A stretch of DNA of 64,000 nt, taken from Larix kaempferi (Eukaryota; Streptophyta; Pinopsida; Pinales; Pinaceae). Each line of letters begins with the position of its first letter. Within the stretch, counting starts at the first letter, position 1. Shown piece after piece: positions 10,728 to 22,565 of the stretch. A program made the position numbers and the translations under genes. The notes under the pieces were generated by a model, which saw only the letters and a program-made list of their open reading frames with translations, was not told the origin of the DNA and did not search any database. The stretch is from assembly GCA_027924585.1 (NCBI GenBank), contig BSBM01000386.1, forward strand, positions 4,786,001 through 4,850,000, read 5' to 3'.

Positions 10728-12419
10728 ATGTCAGATCTACCACGAATATCATGAAGACAACAGGGCCAAAGCCCTCCACCACCACCACCGCCACGGACTA
10801 CTGGTCCTCCTGCATCACGCATTCCCGCTCCTCCTGACCGCGGTGCTGGTCGAGGGAACATTCCACTGCCGATACGTACAACAGCTTCAATTCCGCCTGT
10901 AACTGTTACTCACAGCACAGTCTCAGAATCTATTTCAACTTTTGCAACCATTAGCATATCTGAGACTTCCACTGTCACTTCACCCACCGTTCCAGATTTA
11001 TCTACTACAGTGGACACCAGTACAGCGGCTGAATCTAGTACAGCCCCAATTACTAGACCAGAGGTCATACTCTTACCTGACGTCAACACCTCCCGTCCAT
11101 CAGATACTTTTCACGATGATACAGACGGATCTGTTGGCACCACTGAAGGGTCCGACCAGGATATCCCTGGCTTGATTTCAGTCCCAGGTGGGTACGTCGA
11201 AATCATTGAAGATACTCAACTTCCTGACACACCTTTTGAACCTGATTATGGTTTCATTACTTCCCAGGCGGAGCCTCCGCCTGTTATCACTACGTCACCC
11301 AGTGTTCATCCCCAGGAAACGAGTTCTTCTAGTAACGTACCTCGTACTATATCTCTACCCAACCTCCCTCCGGGACACGAAATCATGGCTTCCATCCAGT
11401 CTAGTATGGTTAGTCTAGCGAACTCCCCGTTAGCATCGGCACGGTTTAGACGCAGCACAGAGCAAATGCTCTCGTCAGCCTCTCGATATCCTCCTGATAC
11501 TCGTCCTTCTGACTCTCGAGTTCCCAACTTTCCATCTAGCACAGAGTTACATTACTCATATGCAGACGGTTCCGGACCTTCAAACTTTATTATACCTAGG
11601 TCCCTGCCGGATCCCCAAAACCTTTTCCAGGACATGAACTTGGACCAAGTTTTCGATGGTCCTCCTATCATTGAACACATTATGGACGACGCCGATACCC
11701 CTGGGCTAAATTCCCCGCATTTTCTGTCATCACCTATGTTTGGTGCACATTCTATGAGGGATAACCCAGTTTTTTCCCCGTCCTCACCTATTCGATATGG
11801 ACGACCCCTTCTGCAAATCGGTACTTTTGGTGCCGTTGGCCAATCCACATTATCATATTTGGCCAGCGACGGAAGAACGCTTAGTCACACTGCTGGATCT
11901 TCCGGTTGGACCGGAGGATTACCTTCAGCCACTATTTATACTATTTCAAGAGGTGGACAACCGACTGCAGTGGTCCCCAACTCTAACTATCAGATCCCCC
12001 CTGGTGGGCCATCAACCCAACCAGTTGGTGGACAACCTTTTGTTGGGAACCCTATTCCTAGTCAACAACCTCCACCTGGTGGGCCATCAACCCAACCAGT
12101 TGGAGGACAACCTTTTGTTGGGAACCCCGTTCCCAGTAAACATCCTCCTCATATAGGGCCATCCAACCTATCTGCTGGTGGACAACCTATTGGCTTGATC
12201 CAACAAACCTCCCAACCAGCAGCGTCTACTCAGTTCGGTATGTACAATCCACCTGGCAGTGGGAAACCTTATTCCGGTGTTCCAACCGGGCCTTACTCTC
12301 AACAACCCCTGTCAGGCATGCTTCCTTCTCAGGATACTCAAATCCCACAGAGTGGGGGGTACTCACTTTTTGGAAACTGGAACCAAGCTGGGGGAAATCT
12401 CAGATTCCTCCCAACTTGA
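10728..12419 (+). pseudogene. gag: Element A gag, N-terminal Pro/Ser-rich part
   Basis: ATG at 10728 gives MSDLPRIS and then a TGA at 10752-10754. The same frame stays open to 12419. The product is low in complexity: a poly-Pro run, Ser/Thr-rich parts, and a 25-residue repeat with core GGPSTQPVGGQPFVGNP (units at about 12001 and 12076, a third partial). Long disordered N-terminal extensions occur in Tat Gag. A frameshift between 12419 and 12725 separates it from the capsid part. Its position directly upstream of capsid is the reason to call it Gag. Confidence 0.65.
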
Positions 12420-12724
12420 ATTCTGGTTTCCCTTACCCTTCAGCTGCTACAACTCCATGTAACTCATCACTTCAATTTCCACTTGTTCCCTAAGGAGGAA
12501 CGAGCCTTCCATGGACACCACCGTCGCAGCCACCCCCCAACCCTGCTATGGGAAACCCTCCACTTACACAGTACAGTGGTAACCTCCCTAGAACACAACA
12601 ATTCCAAGGAACTTTTCCCCAACAAGGAACAACAACCATTCCTGGGTATCAACAACCCCAGGGTACCATACCCACTCAACAGAGCACCTACCAACCGGTT
12701 TCTTACAACCAACCGGTTAACTAG

Positions 12725-14170
12725 ATGCCTTACCATCCACAGAACTCCCAGCAATATCCTCCGGGAAACACATATGGGTATAACATGCAGCAGCATGCTA
12801 TGCAGGGCCCTCCAGGTTTCCCTGCACCACATGGTTATTACTCATACCTGCAGACCAACCGTCAACTTCCCTTTTTGGCCACACTTGATTTACCTGATTT
12901 GTCGAGGCTTATCAACGATCCTATATGGCATGAACCCCACTGGCCACCTATCCCAGCCAAACTACCATCGGACATTCCCAAGTTCAATGCCAAACCTGGG
13001 GAAGACCCCAAGAACCACGTGATGACCTTCCATCTTTGGTGTTCATCCAACTCCTTGATGGATGATTCCATCCGACTTCGGCTCTTCCAACGCACACTTA
13101 CCCGCACGGCAGCAAAATGGTATATCGAGCTGCCACAACACTCTTTTCGTGATTTTAACACTTTGGCTATGTAGTTTCTGACACATTTCCAGCTCCCTAT
13201 CTGGTATGAGACTGGAACAGAATTGTTAACCTCACTGCGTCAAACCACTTCCACGCATATTTCGGATCACATCCATGAGTGGCAAAGACGCTGTAGGCTA
13301 ATCAATGCACCTATTCCGGATCAGCTACTTGCTGATTGGTTCACAAAATCCTTTTTTCCTCCCATAGCCAGAGACATCGCTATGCGCGGACTGGTTACAG
13401 AAGAACAAGCCATCTCGGCAACCCAGTACATGGATTTAGTATATACTCAATCCGGTACTTTACATGAACTTCTTCCACATGCCTCCCACGTTCACACTAA
13501 TCCAACAAAGCCTACCACTGAACCCCCCATTGACGGTATCATCGGTTCGGTCAAGGCTCATCCTGCTACCAACTCAACAGGGCAACAAGCCTCCGCTTCC
13601 CCCGCTCTAAACCAGGCTGCTTCAAAAGCTTCCACTTCTCCTGCTATTTCCTCCGAAGTGAACGCAGTTCAATCTACGTCACAACCATCCGGGGGAAAGA
13701 AGAAGAACAATCGTGGCAAAACCAAAAAGAACCAGCAGGAGAACCCCAAGCCACAACCCACCCAAAATGACCAGAAACCATGCCGAAAGGCTAAGTTTCC
13801 CTGCCTCATTTGTCAAGACGATCACTACACACGTGACTGTCCCTACAAGGACGAAGTCAACAAATTTGTTAAAGGATCCTCTCACCCGGCAGTGTTAACT
13901 GACCCTTTCCCACAACAGCAACAGCAGATGGTTGTCCAAGAAACCCCACAAGGGGGAAACCCGACCAATCCCACCCGCGGAGAGACGTCCACAAACCGCG
14001 AAATCCTAATGACGAGTAATGAAGAAGTTAATATCACCACTCATTCAAAGACTTACGATAGCCCTCCAAGTTCAAACAAACAACCCGAGATAGCCAAAGG
14101 CAAATCTCCTGTTGAAGATCTGATTCCTACTCCCCCCCTACCGGTCATCTCCATATCGAGAGACCGCTTA
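12725..14170 (+). pseudogene. gag: Element A gag, capsid and zinc knuckle
   Basis: The frame carries the Tat-type capsid signature FNAKPGEDPKNHVMTFHLWC, then SIRLRLFQRTLTRTAAKWYI, the retrotransposon Gag domain that builds the particle. One TAG at 13172-13174 interrupts it. A basic Lys-rich region follows, then the zinc knuckle CLICQDDHYTRDC (C-x2-C-x3-H-x4-C, about residue 360 counted from 12725), which should bind genomic RNA. The frame is lost near 14170, where the protease frame (offset by two) takes over. In-frame similarity ends there, so this is decay and not a programmed shift with a visible slippery site. Confidence 0.85.
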
Positions 14171-14178
14171 CGGACACA

Positions 14179-15081
14179 GTGCTCCGCCCACCCAAGGGCA
14201 CCATACGAAAGGCGACATTCAATCCTAATGCACGAGCTGCCCAAAACTACAACATTGTTGAGTATTTGGCTCAAGCACCTTGCGCCATGTCGACTCTCGA
14301 GGTTCTCCAACACTGCCCCACGCAGCGTAAAACCCTACTTTCAGCACTGGGGGCAATGGACCCAGATACTTCAAACTCCATTATGTTTAACTTGGAGCAC
14401 GCTAAACCTCGGCTTTCTCACCAGTTAGCCTTTCAGTCCCACACTAAAATCCGTGGAAATGTCATCCATCGCACTGTGTTAGAAGAACGTGCTTCCACAT
14501 CGATTATGTCTTTGAACTGATGGAGAGCCTTAGGCTCACCCGACGTCACAACTTCTCCCACCACTCTCAGAGCGTTTGATGGACATGGTTTTCAGCCGTA
14601 TGGACTCATTCCTTCAATTGGTGTTGAACTGGGGGGCAAAACAGTATCCATACATATCGAAGTCGTAGATGCACCTTTGGATTACAATCTCCTACTTGGC
14701 CGGAACTGGTTCTATGCCATGACAGCCATTGCATCTAAAGTCTTCCGGATCGTGCAATTTCCTCATGAAGGGAAAATTGTCACCATTGATCAACTGGATT
14801 ACTGCATCCCAGACTCCCATCCGAACTCCTCCAACACCGTCCCGTTATTGGACCAACCTCGGTACCGGTTCCAAGACATTGGTGTTGGTCTCATGAAGGA
14901 TTCTTCCCTCATTGGAGTTTTTCCAGAGCTGGGAACCCATCTTCAACCAGTCAACATGATTTCATCACATGTCACCCCTTCCGATGATTCATGGGTGATT
15001 CTGAGTCCCACTCATATTGAAGGCTATGGCAATTCCATGCCTTTGAACAGAAACCTTGCAGCATATAACGAAATCCAATAA
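14179..15081 (+). pseudogene. Element A protease region
   Basis: The segment begins with the conserved pre-protease part (YNIVEYLAQAP). The expected protease active site is replaced by LEERASTSIMSL, which lacks the Asp-x-Gly triplet (Tat elements usually have an Asp/Glu-Gly-Ala form). A TGA follows at 14518-14520. The C-terminal protease strand, with DYNLLLGRNWFYAMTA near 14680, is preserved. A second stop (TAA, 15079-15081) separates protease from RT in the same frame. The enzyme would cleave the Gag-Pol precursor; this copy looks dead. Confidence 0.8.
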
Positions 15082-17816
15082 GCCACAGATTGGGTCAACT
15101 GTTCTACTGATCACACCGTGGCACAGCTCTCAGCTGAAACTCATCCACCACTCTTTGATCCTCTCAATTTGATTTTTCCCACTGACGAATCAATTATGGA
15201 GGTTATGTGCGGTGATGAGCCACCATGGGGAAATTTTCATCATCGATCTTCTTTCCCCACCATTCAGCCACTTGAGCCTGATTCAAAACCCAGTCCTTCA
15301 CTCAGGATGATTCAAACCAAGTTCCCCACTTCCCTTGATGAAGTATTTTCGGAAGGAAGCTTGGCCAACCTTATGGCAACCAATCCCGTCGATATTTCAG
15401 TGAAGCCTGGTATCGTGGAAAATATCCATATCGGCAAAACATGTACTCCCCTCGAAATAGAGTTCTATAGTGCCTACTTCAAAAATTTCCGCGATGTTTT
15501 TGCATGGAGTTATGAAGAAATGCCAAGAATTGACTCCTCGATTGTGGTCCACGAAATTCCAACTTTCCCTGGTGCCCGACCTGTTCGAAAAAAGCTTCGA
15601 CCCGTCCATCCTCATAAGGCAGCCGCCATTAAAGCAGAAGTTGAAAAACTTTTGCGTGCTGGTTTTATCTATCCTGTCCCATTGACAGAATGGGTATCCA
15701 ATATCGTTCCCGTAGCCAAGAAACAGGGAATGATTAGAGTCTGTGTTGATTACCGTGATTTGAACAAGGCTTGTCCAAAGGACAACTACCCAACTCCATT
15801 TATCAACCAGATCATCGATAACTGTGCCGGAAGTGTTATCTTTTCATTTATAAATGGCTTCTCTGGCTATAATCAGATCGATATCCTCCCAGCCGACCAG
15901 CACAAAACGGCCTTTATCTGCCCTTGGGGGATTTTCGCATATCGAAATTTACCTTTTGGCCTCAAAAATCCCGGGGCAACTTTCCAACGGGCGATGTCCT
16001 ATGCATTTCATGACATCAAACATATTATAGAGCCATATCTCGATGACCTTCCCGCTCACTCTCGGACCCGGAAAGACCATCCAGATCACTTAAGTGCCAT
16101 TTTCGAAAGGTGTCGTCGCTACAATATACGTTTGAACCCGCATAAGTGCGTCTTTTGTGTAGAAGACGGAAAACTGTTGGGCTTCATAGTCTCCAAAAGC
16201 GGGATACGTTTAGATCCTGCAAAGGTAGCGGCTATCTTAGCACTTCCTTCACCTACCAATATTCCAGAACTTCAATGTTTGCAAGGGCATGCAAACTTTC
16301 TATGCCGTTTCATCTACAATCTGTCCAAGATAACAAAAGGCTACATGCGGCTTCTCAAGAAGAATGTTCCCCTTATCTGGGATGACGAAGCCCAACGCTC
16401 CTTTGACAATCTAAAGGTAGCCTTAACCAAAGATCCTGTGATTCAACCCCCCAATTACACACGGGACTACATTCTTTATCTCGCAGCCTCGACTTCCACC
16501 GTTGGTATGGTGCTAGTCCAGGAAGACAAAAACGGCATAGAACATGCGATATACTATCTCAATAAGAGTCTTCTTGACTCCGAATCTCGATATTCACATG
16601 TTGAAAAGATGGCTCTGGAAACAGTATTTGCTGTCCAGAGATTCCGTCACTACATCTTACTCCGTCGGACCACCGTCATCACCGATTTCAATCCAATGTA
16701 CTATATCCTCACACGTCAAGTGCTTAGGGGCAAGTACTCCCGTTGGATTGTCATCCTTCAAGAGTTTGACTTGGAATTTGTCAAAGCCAAGTCTAAGAAG
16801 TCCCTGGTCTTCGCTGAGTTAATTTGTAACTTGCCCCGTGCTACTGAGCAAACCGAGCCCATTGATTCCCTTCCTGACGAATCATTGTTCCTCATTAGCA
16901 CGTCTGATCCGTGGTACGGGGATATTCTTTTATATCTCCAAACCCAACGCTTCCGTCCTGACCTCACTCACGATGAGCGGCGACGCATCCGACATCATGC
17001 AAAATACTACCTCATAGTCAATGATACTCTGTATCGACGTGGTGTCGACACCGTTCTTCGACGCTGTTTGACCTTAGATGAGGCAGAACGCGTTCTTAAC
17101 GACTGCCACGCTGGAGCATGTGGTGGTCATCTCTCTGGGATGGCTACGACCCAGAAAATATTGCGAGCAGGATACTTCTGGCCCTCAATTTTCAAAGACT
17201 GCATTGAAACAGTCAAGAAGTGTCCACCATGTCAATTCTTTCATAATAAAGCACGCTCGCATCCTGCTCCACTCCATCCTGTTATTGCCGTCGGCGCTTT
17301 TTCCAAATGGGGCATAGATTTCATGCATTGTAAGCCCACTTCAGCTGGGGGGCATAGCTATGTCATAGTATCTATCGACTATTTCACGAAATGGGCTGAA
17401 GCGATGCCTACGTATGCTGAGGATGGCAAAACAGCAGCGCAGTTCATATTCACTCATATCATAGCTAGATTCGGTGTCCCACAATCTATTGTGATCGATC
17501 ATGGCTCCCACTTCAGGAACCATATGATCGAAGAACTAAGTGCCAAGCTAGGTTTTCATCATGAGAACTCAACCCCGTATTACCCACAAGCTAATGGCCA
17601 TGTTGAAGCCATTAACAAAGTTCTGAAACGAATGATTCAACGTATTGTGGGTACCCAGAAATCAAATTGGCACTCAGCTCTATTCTCAGCACTGTGGGCA
17701 TACCGAACCTCAGTGAAAAGTGCTACTGGGTTTACAGCATTCCAACTAGTGTACGGCCTAGAAGCCATTTTGCCGATTGAATGTGAAATTCATAGAGCTA
17801 CTTCCACACACCACTT
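15082..17816 (+). pseudogene. pol: Element A reverse transcriptase, RNase H, integrase
   Basis: After a linker, RT motifs appear in order: WVSNIVPVAKKQG, IRVCVDYRDLNKACPKDNYP, FSFINGFSGYNQI, FGLKNPGATFQRAM and EPYLDDL. The first catalytic Asp is Asn here (AAT at 15853-15855); the YLDD pair is present. The first RNase H follows (AASTSTVGMVLVQ, LETVFAVQRFRHYIL). Integrase shows the His/Cys zinc-binding module (CHAGACGGHLSG with KKCPPCQ) and the core triad in GIDFM, IDHGSHF and HVEAINK. The frame shifts near 17800. It would copy RNA into DNA and insert it; the RT change alone should abolish synthesis. Confidence 0.9.
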
Positions 17817-18139
17817 CCGAAGAGGAACGGTTTCTATACCTAGCTAAGCTAGATGAAACCCGCCGCGACGCTGCTTTAGCTAATGAAGCTCACAAAAAGC
17901 GCGTCAAAGCTCAATATGACAAATCCATTCAACCTCGGATCTTCAATGAAGGTTATCTCGTACTTACATATGATCAAATGCACGATAAGCTTGGAAAAGG
18001 TAAACTTGAATCTATGTGGTACGGCCCCTTTATTGTAAAACGTGTCTTAGAAAAAGGAGCCTATGAACTAATCCATTGTGATGGTATGCCATTGGCACGG
18101 CCCCGCAATGGGCTATACCTCAAACGTTTCTATGCATGA
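17790..18139 (+). pseudogene. Element A integrase C-terminal part, shifted frame
   Basis: Continues integrase in a frame one base off: ELLPHTTSEEERFLYLAKLD, a basic stretch KKRVKAQYDKSIQPR, then MWYGPFIVKRVLEKGAYEL, which resembles the GPY/F module used in DNA binding. It ends with a stop after KRFYA at 18139. The frameshift lies near 17790-17816. Confidence 0.8.
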
Positions 18140-18258
18140 GGTTAACCTACGTGGGTTACTTGTTGTACATAATGTACTTAGTTTTCTTTTACTGTCTTTT
18201 TGTGTGCGCACGGGCCTCATGTATCCACTCTTACTTTGACTCGTGACTTTATGCGCAG

Positions 18259-18672
18259 ATGTCTGCCTACTTTGGATTCACCAACGGTGCAAGCCGACAT
18301 ACCCGGAATCTCACTTCCGCAGCATGGGTGATCTATTCTCCCACTGGCGAGTTGATTTCTTTAGGAGCCAACTGTCTGGGTCCTGCAACCAACAACATCG
18401 CAGAGTACCATGCAGTCATTGGTCTCTTGACGGAGGTTGCTTCACTCGGAATTGACTCCCTATCAGTCTTTTTAGACTCCCAACTCGTGGTATCCCATCT
18501 AAACCATGTTTACACAGTTCGCGATCCTATACTACTTCGTTTATTTCGGAGAGTACGCCTCTTGGAACGATCATTTAATTTCATTACATATCAACACATA
18601 CCGAGAGAATTCAATTGTATAGCTGATTCATTAGCTAATTACATTTTGGATTGGCATCTTGCCCACATATAA
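18259..18672 (+). CDS. Element A second RNase H (archaeal/plant type)
   Basis: ATG at 18259, 137 residues without internal stops. The fold motifs of type I RNase H are visible: FTNGAS where FTDGAS is expected, NIAEYHAVIGLL (catalytic Glu), VFLDSQLVVSHLN (second Asp), and HIPREFNCIADSLAN (last Asp with its His). The first catalytic Asp is replaced by Asn at codon 18283-18285. Acquisition of an extra archaeal-type RNase H is known in Tat elements; it helps degrade the RNA strand during reverse transcription. It lies 119 bp after the integrase stop, so it may be separately translated or fused in intact relatives. With Asn at the first site it is probably inactive. Confidence 0.85.
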   Translation: MSAYFGFTNGASRHTRNLTSAAWVIYSPTGELISLGANCLGPATNNIAEYHAVIGLLTEVASLGIDSLSVFLDSQLVVSHLNHVYTVRDPILLRLFRRVRLLERSFNFITYQHIPREFNCIADSLANYILDWHLAHI

Positions 18673-20283
18673 ACACATCATAAAAAATAAAATGCATAAG
18701 TCATTGTAAATATTTAGATCATAAATAGGTCCATATCACTGTATATAAGAGTGTTTTTTCCAAAATACATAAAGTTTGTGTCAAAGACAAAATTTGGGAC
18801 CAAATCCCATACAAAATTTGGCTCTCAAAGCCTACATATCGTGTACATGCCGCAAAAGATCAAAAGACCATCTATGGAGACGTAGGAGACCTATCATGTC
18901 CCTCATCGGACTCCTCCCGCTGCTGGTGGTAACATACTACAGCTCGAACCACCTTACGAAGAAGTCGTCTGATACGACCAGGCACACCTACAGTATGCCG
19001 CTGGAGATGATAAGGGACATCATCCATCCTCATAGCAGGGATACTATGAGTCAATCCCTGCAAGTTCCTCTCTATGTCCCGAATTCCTCCTGCTTCGTCT
19101 TCATCCTCCTCCTCGTCAGGAACATCTTGACGATCAACACCACCACGACGTAGCGGCGAGTACCCAGCTGGTCTCTACGGTCCACGATCTGCAACATGCA
19201 TACGAACATGCATTAGAAGTCTTTTACACATTCTAAAAAAGCAATAAAAATTAAATATTCGAAAAAGGAAAAAATACACATCCATGAAGGTCATACCTGA
19301 GTTGTCCCAATCATCATCCTCTGGCAGTGCCAAGTCAATATCCTCACGAAAATCTACCCCTGAGTAGGGATAGTCATCAATCATAACTATCTGCTCCTCT
19401 AGCCAGGAGAAGAAGTCCTCGCCAAAAGCTAGCCGCTGGGGTCCCCCGAGGTGTCCAGCGTAGTCACTCCATCGATCCATCCATGGCTCGGTAGATGGAC
19501 GAGGGGGCATAGATATCTGTGGGTGCAGTAATGGCACCCTCGCCAAAAAGAAAGTGACCAGGATGCTCCCATAGCCAAATTGGGAATTTTTCCCAACCCT
19601 ACACTTGTGCACTTGTTCTTTGAGATTGGCCAACACCGCTTCACACCAGTTAAATACTACTCCCCCCATACACTCCGCTGCAAGGTTCACTTGTGTGCGG
19701 GACGCCTGATGCAGACTCACACTTCCTGCTGCACGCGTGATTGTGAACAGTATCGTTTTTACAGGAAGTTCTATAACCTCTTTTATGGCCACCTTCCCAC
19801 TTTTCTTGCTTGAACCCTGATGACAATATCGAGCAATCAAGTCATCTGTACTTGATTCTGAGGCTGAGTATCCAGTAAAGTTCACCCGGGCCCCTCTTTT
19901 CGAAAGACCCGTGAGGAAATAAATATCCTCAAGTTGAATTTCGAGAATGTGCTCTCCCACTCGGAAAGCTTGAATGTCAGGATCCCACAATTGAATGAGA
20001 TGAGTGAGGAGCTTGGGTTGTTGACGAATCCCTTTGGTCTTAAAGAACTTCAACAACCCACATTCTCGCAATGCAGTCACAGTCGGTAAGTGATTTTCAG
20101 CTGCAAAATCATCTACTTCATGCTCTCTTTCTTTCCAGCTTACCATTTTGCTCCAAACAAGTTGCAAACTCCTGCAAAAGGTCAGGGAAAACATTTAGTA
20201 ACTATTTAGCAACTTAGTTTCAGCAGAAAATTTGATTTATTAATCTCAAAAACCGCCTTCACCGCACCTGGGGGAAACTCTGC

Positions 20284-20377
20284 TGCGCGGTACTGTACAG
20301 TGCGGTGCCTCGGTTTGGAACTATAGCACGGTACTGTTAGACAGTACCGCGTTTCTCGATAGAGCCCCCACGCGGCA
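20284..20377. repeat. Third CGCGGTA/TACCGCG cluster, in antisense intron 1
   Basis: GCGCGGTACTGTACAGTGCGG (20284-20304) and GCACGGTACTGTTAGACAGTACCGCG (20326-20351) each fold into a hairpin; the second has about 10-bp arms around TAG. CACGCGGCACTGTG follows. It is the same motif as in the LTR and leader. Confidence 0.7.
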
Positions 20378-20620
20378 CTGTGAAGGGCGATTTTTGCCCA
20401 ATAGGGCTTGCCCAAAAATCTATTTTTTCCTAATGAAAGCAAATAATTCTTACATGAAGTGAAAGAGGAGCTCAAGAGCTCTTACCTGGCGCAAACGGTT
20501 GTTGAAATGGTGTCCTGGAACTCCTGATATGGATCCTTGAAGTTTTGCTCTTCAAATGGGTAAAAATCTCCTCTTTGGGTAAAAACATAAATGAAAGGGT
20601 AATTTCTATTTTTAACCATT

Positions 20621-20629
20621 CTTTATATA
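20621..20629 (-). promoter_or_regulatory. TATA-like box of the antisense gene
   Basis: The minus strand reads TATATAAAG, followed downstream by an exon-like stretch with a consensus donor. The position suits transcription starting near 20595. Confidence 0.5.
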
Positions 20630-20630
20630 G

Positions 20631-22553
20631 CATTTTCACCTATTTTTTAATTATTATTTTAAATGGTTAAAATAAAGCCCTTTTCACATTGCTAACATCC
20701 AGTTTTTTGAGCACTTATTGACAGGATCCCCAGTAAAAAGCGATGTATTCACTCTGGTGTTTATTCATGTTGTGACCTTCATTTCGAGCCCACTTTATCT
20801 TTTTCGTGCTCTGGATTTAAAACTTGAAAAAGATTCCAAGCGCTTTTACACCTGTGTCGTGCTTGTCAAACTCAAGTAAACGGTGTCGAGTACGGTCAGC
20901 TTTACTCATGCTCGTTAAACGATGAGAAAAGTATTATCCTGGTTGTATTTTATTCTTTTTTCGGACCAGAATAATTGAAAATTACGAAAAAGACCATAGA
21001 AGTCCATAGTTAAGCTCTTTTCAGACTCCCTAAAATTGAAAAGATTGCCAAGTGATCTTGACTCTTTCACACTTGTAAAAGTATTTGAAAGGTCGTCTAT
21101 TCGGTGATAGGTTACCCCTTTTTCGGCCCGTCTAGACTATTTACAAGAAAGGTATACCTCAGTCAATCTCGGCTGGGAGAGTTCTCTCGGGAATTGTTTT
21201 ACACTTTTTCGGGATCGAGGGACTAAATTTACGAAAAAGTACATTATGGAGTTTCCTTTAAAGTTTTTCAGTCTCTCTAAATGCGAAAAACTACTGAGTT
21301 TTCCTTCTTTGGACTCGTTAAAAATTCAACATCGAAGGACCCACTTTGGGACGAACCCCTCCTTTCTTAGGTTCGTAAAACATGTGAGATTGGACTCATC
21401 TATGAGATGAGCTACACCGAGCATCTGTTATCCTCTTCAAGCTCACAAAACAACAAAGAGGTACTCGTCTATCATGTCGGGGGAATATGGGGGGATAAGT
21501 CAAGTTTATTTATGGCAGCTTGTCGGTCGTTACCTTTGAACATGGCATGTGTCCGTCTCTTATCTATATTTGGGTAACTATTTTTCACTGAGTTATGATC
21601 ATCATCCTGAGTCGTCTCCTTGGCCACGAGCCTACTCATCCTGTGTCTATCGTCTGCTATCAATAATCCCTGCTGCCAAGTCCCGTTACATGCCGTTATA
21701 TGATCAAAGGGTTGCATTGTTCAGAGTCGTTCATTGTGTCAGGCCTCCGCTGTGTCAGTACATACTCCATTGTTTCATCATCTTATCGTTCGTGCCGATT
21801 TCATGTCGATGATGTGGGAATCATTATGGCCCACCTTCGACGAGTCTATTCCCATCGACACCAAATCACTATCCGGGAATTGGGCTTAGGGATCAACCAC
21901 TGGTACCTTGGTACCTGCATGCCTCAATGGAAGGTTTCCTCGTGTTTGACAGTAGGTTCACATCATTGACCTCTGATCAAGCGATCTCTCGGATGCTCGA
22001 CATCAACTCATTCATTCGCATTTCGTTGAGATGTACTATTGATACCTTCGGAATCATCGTCATCATTGGTGATCTCCCTCGCATTTGTTAACAGTTCACA
22101 TCATTGACCGGTAATCAAATGGTTTCTACCATGTTCGACTTCAACACCTTGTAATCACATGGCTAGATGCATATCTTTTGCGATCGGGTAGAAGACCCTG
22201 GGTGCACCTCTACATTTTTATTGCGTCCAGGTTGCGATGGAGATGTCATTTGTATTGTCACACAGATCCACTTATTGTATTGGTCGTGGCTGTGTCATTA
22301 TTGTCTCATGGATCTACGATTGTTCATAGTAGCCATGATCTGTCTGCAGCCTATATAATCTCAGTACTCATGGATCTGCAATGTATTGGTCAGCAGCCAT
22401 GCTTTGAGTCATTTGTTTCAGAGCATGGGGATGCCCGCCTCGGTGGTATCTAACACTTTGTTTCTGTCCCAGCTCCTTGTCGCTCTCCTCGATGCTATCT
22501 CTGCACAACATTCGTAAAGTCTTTCGGCCATCAGTCCCTTCTGACCTCACACT
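20631..22553 (+). other. 3' noncoding region of element A
   Basis: About 1.9 kb without a supportable gene between the antisense promoter and the polypurine tract. Phrases such as CGAAAAAG and CTCGTTAAA recur loosely. Tat elements often carry long noncoding 3' regions. Confidence 0.5.
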
Positions 22554-22565
22554 TTAGGGGGCATC
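22554..22565 (+). other. Polypurine tract of element A
   Basis: TTAGGGGGCATC lies directly before the TGTTATACC start of the 3' LTR. This is the usual plus-strand primer position. Confidence 0.65.

Larger units (their letters stand above)
18872..20630 (-). pseudogene. Antisense gene of element A, three predicted exons, plant-mobile-domain-like
   Basis: Minus strand, opposite to pol. A TATA-like TATATAAAG (20621-20629) is followed by a short exon ending CAG|GTAAGAG (donor GT at 20485-20484). The intron 20172-20485 ends TTTTGCAG. The main exon (20171-19297) encodes LRECGLLKFF, WDPDIQAFRVGEHILEIQLE, DIYFLTGLSKRG, LIARYCHQG and VFNWCEAVLANL, a layout like the plant mobile domain. It ends CAG|GTATGA. 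A second intron (19189-19296, 108 bp) ends GTTGCAG. The last exon runs to a TAG at 18872, is acidic then basic, and has one early TAG (19175-19177). With this splicing the exons share one frame. Antisense ORFs are documented in Tat/Grande elements; function is unknown. A true initiator ATG in exon 1 is not clear; 20194 or the Met in SKMVSWKE are alternatives. Confidence 0.7.
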
